Source: WHSW01 sp963777775 | GTDB taxonomy: Bacteria; Actinomycetota; Thermoleophilia; Solirubrobacterales; 70-9 | DNA length: 64,000 nucleotides | Assembly (NCBI GenBank): GCA_963777775.1 | Contig: CAVZRL010000009.1 | Location: forward strand, 930,001-994,000 | Reading direction: 5' to 3' | In this document: positions 57,931 to 64,000 of the stretch, in pieces | Layout: the number at the start of each line of letters is the position of its first letter | Numbering within the stretch: the stretch's first letter is position 1 | The notes under the pieces: generated by a model | Told to the model about the DNA's origin: nothing | Database searches by the model: none | What the model saw: only the letters and a program-made list of their open reading frames with translations | Made by a program: the position numbers and the translations under genes

Positions 57931-60276
57931 ATGAGGCTGATCATCACGGAGAAGAACAACTCGGCGCGCAAGATCGCCGACATCCTGAGCGGCGGCAAGG
58001 CGTCGGAGGACGCCACCTACAAGGTCCCCTTCTATACCTGGACCGACGCCACCGGCGAGCAGACGGCGGTCGGGCTCAAGGGCCACGTGATGAGCGTCGC
58101 CTTCGCCGAGGGCTACTCGAACTGGCAGCAGACCGACCTGCACGAGCTGATCGACGCCGAGCTCGTCGGCGAGCCGACTGACAAGAACGTCGTCAAGGCG
58201 GTTCGCAAGCTCGCCAAGGGCGCGGAATCGATCGTGATCGCGACTGACTACGACCGCGAAGGCGAGCTGATCGGCCTCGAGGCGCTCCAGCAGGTGCTCG
58301 AGGCGAACCCGGCTGTCGCCGAGACCGAGAGCGCAACCGACTCCGCCGGCGACGCGAGCCGGATCCTTGCCGAGCGCCCACCGATCGCTCGGGCCCGATA
58401 CTCCGCCCTGACCAAGGACGAGATCGAGCGCGCCTTCTCGAACCTCGACCGGCTCTCCTACGACCTCGCCTACGCCGGGGCCGCGCGCCAGGACATCGAC
58501 CTGATCTGGGGGGCGACCCTGACCCGCGCCGTGTCGATTGCGACCAGGCGCTTCGGCTCGAACTTCCTCTCGGTTGGCCGCGTGCAGAGCCCGACCCTGG
58601 CGCTGATCGTCGAGCGCGAGCTCGAGCGCCGCGCCCACGTCGCGAAGCCCTACTGGGAGCTGTTCGCGAAGTTCGCCCATCCCGACGGGTCGTTCGAGGC
58701 ACACCATGCGACCGACAAGTTCTGGGATCGCGCCGAGGCCGACGCGGCGCTCGCGTCGACCGCGAGCCCGGGCGTGGTCAAGGAGGTCTCCTCCCGTCGC
58801 AACACCCGCAAGCCGCCGACCCCGCTCAACACGACCGCCTTCACCACCGACGCCTCGAGCCGGCTCGGGATCACCCCGGCCGCGGCGATGCGGATCGCCG
58901 AGGACCTCTACATGGACGGCTTCATCTCCTATCCGCGCACCGACAACACCGTCTACCCGGCGTCGCTGAACACGCGCGAGCTGGTCTCGTCGCTGGCACG
59001 GATCGCCGATTTCGCCGCCGCCGCATCGCTGCTGGACGGCACGCTGTCACCGAGCAGGGGCAAGAAGGAGACCACCGACCACCCGCCGATCCACCCGACC
59101 CAGGCGGTCTACCCGAACGCGCTCGAGGGGCCCAAGCGGCGCGTGTACGAGCTCGTCGTGCGCCGTTTCCTCGCCACCTTCGCGCCGCCGATGATCACCG
59201 AGTCCACCCGCGCCGACATCGAGGCGGGCTCGCAGACCTACTTCGTCCGCGGCTCGGTCGTCGTCGACCCCGGCTACGCCGCGATCTACACCTACGCGCG
59301 CTCGGCCGACGAGGAGATCCCGAAGCTCGAGCAGGGCCAGAGCCTCGATCTCGACGGCAGGCCGTGGATCGTCGACAAGGAGACCCAGCCACCGGCGCGG
59401 ATCAGCCAGGGCAAGCTGATCGAGCTGATGGAGGAGCGCGGCCTGGGAACGAAGGCGACCCGCGCCGACATCATCCAGAAGCTCTATGACCGCGGCTACG
59501 TGTTCTCGAACCCGCCCGAGCCGTCGGAGACCGGGATCGCGATGTACAAGGCGTTCCACGAATACGTGCCGCGGATGGCGACCCCCGAGATGACGGCCGA
59601 GCTCGAGCGCGACATGGACCAGATCGCAAGCGGCGAGATCTCCAAGGACGAGGTGCTGCGAATCAGCCGCGAGATGTTGCACTCGACGACCACCGACCTC
59701 GAGACGAGGGGCGACGACCTGGCGAAGCAGATCTGGGCCGGGATGGACGAGGACAAGTTCCTGGGCCCGTGCAAGGTCTGCGAGCAGGAGGGTCGCAAGC
59801 GGCCCGACGGCGGTCCGAACCGGCTGCGGATCATCGACCTCAAGGGCGGCAAGCGGATGTACGGCTGTGAGGGCTGGAACCGCGACGATCCCGAGGCGCC
59901 CGACTCGTGCCGGGTCAGCGGCCCGCTGCCGGGGCGCTTCTTCGAGCTCTGGCGGCTCGAGGAGCGCTGCTCGGTCTGCGGCGAGCGCCCGCGGCTGACG
60001 GTCAAGAAGCGCGGGCCCGGCCGGCCCTGGAAGCTGTGCCTCAACGACGACTGCCCGACGATGGTCGAGATGCGCGAGAAGCGGGCCGAGCGCGAGGCGG
60101 CCAAGCAGGCTCGCGAGGAGGCGAAGGCGGCGGCCAACGGCGACCGGGCCGACGGCGCGGAGGGACCCGCGAGCGAGGGGGCGAAGCCCAACGGCGGGCG
60201 CCGACGGGCACCGCGCAAGAAGCCCGACCCCGGGACCGCGCGCACCAAGCGCGCCCGCCCGAGCAGCAAGCGCTGA
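57931..60276 (+). CDS. topA: DNA topoisomerase I, archaeal-type
   Basis: A 781-residue type IA topoisomerase that relaxes negative supercoils. The Toprim start is IITEKNNSARKIADILSGG; ATDYDREGELIG holds the metal acidics; SVGRVQSPTLALIVERELE and ETTDHPPIHPTQAVYP follow; the active-site Tyr is in FISYPRTDNTVYP. These motifs match archaeal (haloarchaeal-type) TopA better than ordinary bacterial TopA, which opens differently. Two C-terminal zinc-ribbon-like Cys sets (CKVC...CEGW, CSVCGERP...CLNDDC) and a Lys/Arg tail complete it. ATG 57931 has TACTCT nine bases upstream. The tmk gene starts one base after its stop. Confidence 0.92.
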   Translation: MRLIITEKNNSARKIADILSGGKASEDATYKVPFYTWTDATGEQTAVGLKGHVMSVAFAEGYSNWQQTDLHELIDAELVGEPTDKNVVKAVRKLAKGAESIVIATDYDREGELIGLEALQQVLEANPAVAETESATDSAGDASRILAERPPIARARYSALTKDEIERAFSNLDRLSYDLAYAGAARQDIDLIWGATLTRAVSIATRRFGSNFLSVGRVQSPTLALIVERELERRAHVAKPYWELFAKFAHPDGSFEAHHATDKFWDRAEADAALASTASPGVVKEVSSRRNTRKPPTPLNTTAFTTDASSRLGITPAAAMRIAEDLYMDGFISYPRTDNTVYPASLNTRELVSSLARIADFAAAASLLDGTLSPSRGKKETTDHPPIHPTQAVYPNALEGPKRRVYELVVRRFLATFAPPMITESTRADIEAGSQTYFVRGSVVVDPGYAAIYTYARSADEEIPKLEQGQSLDLDGRPWIVDKETQPPARISQGKLIELMEERGLGTKATRADIIQKLYDRGYVFSNPPEPSETGIAMYKAFHEYVPRMATPEMTAELERDMDQIASGEISKDEVLRISREMLHSTTTDLETRGDDLAKQIWAGMDEDKFLGPCKVCEQEGRKRPDGGPNRLRIIDLKGGKRMYGCEGWNRDDPEAPDSCRVSGPLPGRFFELWRLEERCSVCGERPRLTVKKRGPGRPWKLCLNDDCPTMVEMREKRAEREAAKQAREEAKAAANGDRADGAEGPASEGAKPNGGRRRAPRKKPDPGTARTKRARPSSKR

Positions 60277-60277
60277 G

Positions 60278-60892
60278 GTGTTCATAACCCTCGAGGGCAT
60301 CGACCGCTCCGGGAAGACCACCCAGGCGGCGATGCTCGCCGAGGCGCTCGGCGAGCCGGCGCTATTGCTGCGCGAACCGGGCGGCACGGAGGTCGGCGAG
60401 CGCGTTCGCGAGCTGCTCAAGGACGCCGCGATCGAGCTCGACCCGCGGGCCGAGCTGCTGCTCTTCTGTGCCGCCCGCGCCGAGCTCTGCGCGCGGGTGA
60501 TCGCGCCCGCGCTCGAGCAGGGAGGCGACGTCGTCTGCGACCGGTTCATCGACTCGACCGTCGCCTACCAGGGGATCGCCCGCGGGCTCGGGGCGGAGAC
60601 TGTCGAAGGCCTGAACGCGCTCGCGGTCGGCGGCTGCGTGCCGAACCTGACTGTGCTCCTGCGGATCGACCCCGAGCTCGCCGAACGGCGCGGCCAGCTC
60701 CGGCTCGCCGCCGGCGACAGCGACGGCACCGACCGCTTCGAAGGCGAGGGGCTCGAGCTCCAGCGGCGGGTCGCCGACGCCTACGACGAGCTCGCAGGCC
60801 GCCATCCCGAGCGGATCGAGGTCCTCGACGCCGCCCTCGAGCCCGAGCAGGTCCACGCCCGGCTGCTCGAGCTGGTCGAGGCGCGCCGATGA
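60278..60892 (+). CDS. tmk: Thymidylate kinase
   Basis: A 204-residue dTMP kinase. P-loop GIDRSGKT at residues 7-14, LREPGGTEVGERVREL (DR-type base-binding region), DRFIDSTVAYQG, and a LID containing RGQLRLA. It converts dTMP to dTDP, downstream of thymidylate synthase. GTG 60278 is one base after topA, and the stop overlaps holB by four, so the three genes are co-transcribed for DNA synthesis and topology. Confidence 0.95.
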   Translation: MFITLEGIDRSGKTTQAAMLAEALGEPALLLREPGGTEVGERVRELLKDAAIELDPRAELLLFCAARAELCARVIAPALEQGGDVVCDRFIDSTVAYQGIARGLGAETVEGLNALAVGGCVPNLTVLLRIDPELAERRGQLRLAAGDSDGTDRFEGEGLELQRRVADAYDELAGRHPERIEVLDAALEPEQVHARLLELVEARR

Positions 60893-62037
60893 CCGGCGCC
60901 GCAGCTCCGGCCCGGGTCCCCGCTTCGATCGCCGCCGCGACGGCCGAGCAGCCGTCGGCGGCGCTCGCCCTCGCTGCCGCCGTCGCCGACCCCTTCCACG
61001 CCTACCTGCTCGTCGGGCCGCCGGGCGCGGGCAAGCGCGCCGCCGCACGAGCGCTCGCAGCCGAGTTGCTCGCGGCTGGCGCCCCCGACCCTGACGATGC
61101 GTGTCGCCGCGCGCTCGCCGATCCTTCCCCGCACCCCGACCTCGTCTGGCTGCGCCCGCCGGGCGTCCAGCACATGGTCGAGGACGTCCGCGAGCGGGTG
61201 ATCGGACAAGTGCATTACCGGCCGTTCGAGGGCGAGCGGAGGGTGTTCGTGATCGAGGCCGCCGACGCGATGGCCGAGGAGAGCCAGAACGCGCTCCTGA
61301 AGACGCTGGAGGAGCCACCGGCGTTCGCGCACCTGATCCTGATCAGCGCTGAGCCCGAGGCGCTGCTGGAGACGGTCCGCTCGCGCTGCCGGCCGGTCTC
61401 CTTCTCGCGGCTCGGCCCCGAGGCGGTCGAGGCCCGACTCGATCCCGGCGCGGATCCTGCCGAGCGCCGCGCGGCCGCCCGGCTCGCCGACGGGGACCCC
61501 GACCGGGCGGCGTTCCTGCTCGCGGAGCAGGGGAGAGCGCTGCGGGCCGGCGCCGAGGGGCTGGCCGGCTCGGCCCGTTCGGGCGAGCTCGCCGGTGCGC
61601 CCTGGGTGGCGCTGGTCGAGGAGGCCGAGGCCGCGGGCGAGCGCGAGGCGTCGCGCGTCCGCGAGGGCGCAGCCGAGGCTGAGTCCGAGGCCGCCGAGCG
61701 CGAGGGACCGGCTGCCCGCAAGCGCGCCCGCGAAGCCGAGGAGGGTGCCAGGCGCCGCGCGCGCCAGGTCCGGACCGAGACCCTCGACCTGGGGCTCGGG
61801 CTGCTCTGCGCCTGGCTTCGCGACCTGGCGGCGACCGGCGACGGGGCGGCCGAGCTGGTGCTCAACAGCGACCGGCGCAGCGAGCTCGAGGAGCAGGCCG
61901 CGGGACTGGACCCGCGGCGCGCCCGCCGCGGCGCCGAGCTGGCGATGGAGACGCGCCGCCGGCTGCAGGTCAATGTCTCCGAGCCGCTGGCGCTCGAGGC
62001 GCTCGCCTACCGGCTCGAGTTCCTGCTCGGTTCCTGA
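60889..62037 (+). CDS. holB: DNA polymerase III delta' subunit
   Basis: A 382-residue AAA+ clamp-loader subunit. Walker A GPPGAGKR at 43-50, VFVIEAADAMAEESQNALLKTLEEPP (Walker B/sensor region), and SRCRPVSF sensor 1 area. Only one Cys (CRRAL) remains where a zinc module usually has four. A charged helical insert EREASRVREGAAEAESEAAE lies before the C-terminal collar domain. ATG overlaps tmk by four bases. Role: loads the beta sliding clamp. Confidence 0.9.
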   Translation: MTGAAAPARVPASIAAATAEQPSAALALAAAVADPFHAYLLVGPPGAGKRAAARALAAELLAAGAPDPDDACRRALADPSPHPDLVWLRPPGVQHMVEDVRERVIGQVHYRPFEGERRVFVIEAADAMAEESQNALLKTLEEPPAFAHLILISAEPEALLETVRSRCRPVSFSRLGPEAVEARLDPGADPAERRAAARLADGDPDRAAFLLAEQGRALRAGAEGLAGSARSGELAGAPWVALVEEAEAAGEREASRVREGAAEAESEAAEREGPAARKRAREAEEGARRRARQVRTETLDLGLGLLCAWLRDLAATGDGAAELVLNSDRRSELEEQAAGLDPRRARRGAELAMETRRRLQVNVSEPLALEALAYRLEFLLGS

Positions 62038-62077
62038 TCCGCCCCGCCGGACCGCAGACCGTTTAGCTTCCCGGGCT

Positions 62078-64000
62078 GTGGACGCGATCAGGCGATCGGC
62101 ATCGGCGGCCGCGATTGCGCTCGCGGCTGCGTTGGCGGCCCCGGCCGTCGCATCGGCAGACTGCACGATCGAGGGGGACCCGGATTCGACCATGGACACG
62201 TCCGAGGAGTTCGCCGGGACGTTCTCCGCCTCGCGCCAGGGGGGCTACGTGCAGATCCCCTTCGAGGTCCCCGACGGCAGCACCGCGATCAGGGTTCGCT
62301 ACTGCTTCGACCAGCCTCCGAGCGGGGGCAACACGCTCGACATCGGTGTCTTCGAGCCTCGCCCGGCCGGGCAGACGACCTGGGGGATGGCCGAGCGCCG
62401 GGGTTGGAGCGGCAGCGCGGTGCGCGACCTCGCGATCGCCGTCAACGGATTCACCGATGCGACCACTTACGAGGCGGACCGCAAGGCGTACGTGAGCGGC
62501 CGGACCACCCGCGCGTATCAGCCGGGGCCGATTCCGGCCGGCAAGTGGGCCGTGGAGCTCGGGCTCGCTTCGATCGTCGGGCCCCCGGCCGACCCCGACG
62601 GAGTCGCCTGGCGGGTCCGGGTCGAGACCAGCGACGGCAGCTCCTGGTCGGACGACCCCTACTCGCCGGCGCCCTACGACGACTCGGCCGCGAGCCAGAG
62701 CGCCGACTGGTACGAGGGCGACCTGCACGCGCACGGCGAGCAGGAACCCGGCAACGCCTTGGTCGGCGACTCGCTCGACTACGCGTTCCGGCCGCTCGCC
62801 CAGGGTGGAGCCGGACTCGACTTCATCACCGTCGTCGACCACAACAACGACGTCTTCGCCGGTGAAGCCGGCCGCTATCAGCCCGCGTACCCGGGCAGGC
62901 TGATCATCCCCGGCACCGAGGTGACGACCTACACCGGGCACTACAACGAGCAGGGGTCGAGCGCCCTCGCCGACTACCGCGGCGGCCCGGTGTATCGCCT
63001 CGAGCCCGGGTTTCCCGCGGCCCTGGTCAAGACCCAGGACGCCGTCGTCCCATCGAGCCAGTTCGCGCTGATCGGCGACGCGGACGGCTGGACCCAGATC
63101 AACCACCCGACGATCTTTCCCGACGCCCCGACGGTCTGCCGCGGCTGTCCCTGGGACTACTCGGAGCTCGAGACCGATTTCGAGCTCGTCGATGCGATCG
63201 AAGTCCAGACCGGTCCGGCGGAGCTCGGGACAGCGGTCAACCCGTTCACCGAGACCGCGATCGGCTTCTACGAGGACGCTCTCGCAAGCGGCGCCCACAT
63301 CGCCGCGGTCGGGTCGAGCGACTCCCATCAGGCCGACCAGTTCTCGGTCACCTCCGCTCCGATCGGCCGGGCGTCGACCGTGGTCTATGCCGACCGGCTC
63401 TCGAAGGCGGCGATCGAGGAGGGGATTCGCGACGATCACACCTACGTCAAGGTCCACGGCAGCGACGGGCCCGACATCCGCCTGTCCGGCCGCTCGCCCG
63501 AGGGGCCGACCGTGACGATCGGCGACTCGCTGAGCGGCCCGGTCGCGATCCTCGACGCGCGAGTGCTCGGTGCCGGTCCGGGCGCTGCCCGACCGGGCGC
63601 CCATCAGCTCAGGCTGCTGCGCGACGGGGCCCCGATCGCGAGCGTCGCGGTCGCCGGGGATGAGTTCGCGCAGAACTTCGAGGTCACCGAATCGGGTCGC
63701 TATTCGCTCGAGGTCGTCCGCCAGGCCTCCCGCGGCGAGCGAATCGAGGTCTACTCGAGCCCGATCTGGTTCGAGCGCGTCGAGCCCTCGAACGAGTTCC
63801 GCTTCGGGAAGCTGAGGCGAAAGCCCAACGGCGCCGCGAAGCTGACGGTCGAGATCCCGGGCCCGGGGAAGCTGACGCTGACCGGCCAGGGACTCCGCAA
63901 GGACCGGCGCGAGCCGAATCGGGCCGGCAAGTTCAAGCTCTCGCTGAGGCCGAAGGGCTCGTTGAAGCGCGAGCTCGCCGGTCGGGGGCGCGCCAAGGTG
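62078..64000 (+). CDS. Secreted CehA/McbA-type PHP-like metallohydrolase (cut by window edge)
   Basis: 641 residues are visible and the frame is open at the right edge. GTG 62078 follows TAGCTT by eight bases. A signal peptide (ASAAAIALAAALAAPAVASA) precedes an N-terminal beta domain (~25-200). The catalytic part has DWYEGDLHAHGEQ, FITVVDHNND and AAVGSSDSH, the His/Asp metal motifs of PHP-like CehA/McbA hydrolases. A C-terminal beta-rich region with basic residues (KLRRKPNGAAK, KLSLRPKG) may anchor or bind cell wall. Family members hydrolyse carbamate or phosphoester substrates; specificity unknown. Exported, probably extracellular. Confidence 0.82.
   Translation, partial: MDAIRRSASAAAIALAAALAAPAVASADCTIEGDPDSTMDTSEEFAGTFSASRQGGYVQIPFEVPDGSTAIRVRYCFDQPPSGGNTLDIGVFEPRPAGQTTWGMAERRGWSGSAVRDLAIAVNGFTDATTYEADRKAYVSGRTTRAYQPGPIPAGKWAVELGLASIVGPPADPDGVAWRVRVETSDGSSWSDDPYSPAPYDDSAASQSADWYEGDLHAHGEQEPGNALVGDSLDYAFRPLAQGGAGLDFITVVDHNNDVFAGEAGRYQPAYPGRLIIPGTEVTTYTGHYNEQGSSALADYRGGPVYRLEPGFPAALVKTQDAVVPSSQFALIGDADGWTQINHPTIFPDAPTVCRGCPWDYSELETDFELVDAIEVQTGPAELGTAVNPFTETAIGFYEDALASGAHIAAVGSSDSHQADQFSVTSAPIGRASTVVYADRLSKAAIEEGIRDDHTYVKVHGSDGPDIRLSGRSPEGPTVTIGDSLSGPVAILDARVLGAGPGAARPGAHQLRLLRDGAPIASVAVAGDEFAQNFEVTESGRYSLEVVRQASRGERIEVYSSPIWFERVEPSNEFRFGKLRRKPNGAAKLTVEIPGPGKLTLTGQGLRKDRREPNRAGKFKLSLRPKGSLKRELAGRGRAKV

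Noticed and set aside
58193..60549. Long minus-strand frames opposite topA and tmk.
   Set aside because: Low-complexity Arg/Leu shadows; topA and tmk have full motif sets on the plus strand.
1..64000. tRNA, rRNA, CRISPR array, insertion sequence, integrase or prophage genes.
   Set aside because: None found by reading; intergenic gaps are too short for most, and no transposase or repeat-spacer pattern appears.

Overview
The window is GC-rich throughout (by eye about 70%, not computed), with short intergenic gaps and very frequent 4-nt GTGA/ATGA overlaps between genes. Gene content points to Actinomycetota, most likely class Thermoleophilia (Solirubrobacterales or Gaiellales-like): a 14-subunit nuo operon, a B12-dependent ribonucleotide reductase behind nrdR, an archaeal-type topoisomerase I, a double-length ThyX-like protein, and several SnoaL-like proteins ending in an EALxAAGL-type tail. 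The assignment is inferred from gene content and composition, not from a search. I saw no rRNA, tRNA, CRISPR array, integrase or insertion sequence.

Layout. 1-6.8 kb: assorted metabolic genes (zinc-ribbon fragment, CBS protein, membrane protein, alpha/beta hydrolase, tandem ThyX-like protein, VOC protein, luciferase-like/SCP2 fusion, SnoaL). 6.8-27.7 kb: a catabolic and transport region. Its core is a ten-gene leftward operon, mostly joined by 1- to 25-nt overlaps, in the order GntR regulator, enolase paralogue, glycerate 2-kinase, polyamine-type ABC ATPase, binding lipoprotein, two permeases, FAD oxidoreductase, class III aminotransferase, Kbl-type acyltransferase. Divergent from it are an SDR and an Lrp/AsnC regulator. 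Next come a leftward pair (class III aminotransferase plus dimethylformamidase-like protein) and a rightward set (second binding lipoprotein, PhoX-like protein, GSA-type aminotransferase, cupin). The two divergent promoter regions (18.4 kb and 23.36 kb) share a nearly identical 20-bp site, probably the GntR operator, which would join all four transcription units into one regulon. A workable but unproven reading is uptake of an amine or amide, hydrolysis and transamination, and return of the carbon through glycerate to 2-phosphoglycerate to PEP.

27.7-30.4 kb: alkaline phosphatase, a frameshifted small secreted protein and two SnoaL genes. 30.4-45.6 kb: nuoA-N on the minus strand, in standard order apart from a SnoaL-like gene between nuoI and nuoJ, and carrying three copies of a 24-bp repeat in coding tails. 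45.7-52.5 kb: membrane protein, flavin reductase, cytochrome c lipoprotein, serS, msrB, thioesterase, a primary-type sigma factor with a clear promoter, and a frameshifted MFS transporter. 52.8-62 kb: nrdJ-nrdR with an NrdR box, a HlyIII protein, a precorrin-2 dehydrogenase-like gene, and the topA-tmk-holB run. The right edge cuts a secreted CehA/McbA-type metallohydrolase.

Many genes lack a Shine-Dalgarno sequence and instead carry a TANNNT-like hexamer 5-10 nt before the start codon, which suggests widespread leaderless transcription and affects start choice at three genes.
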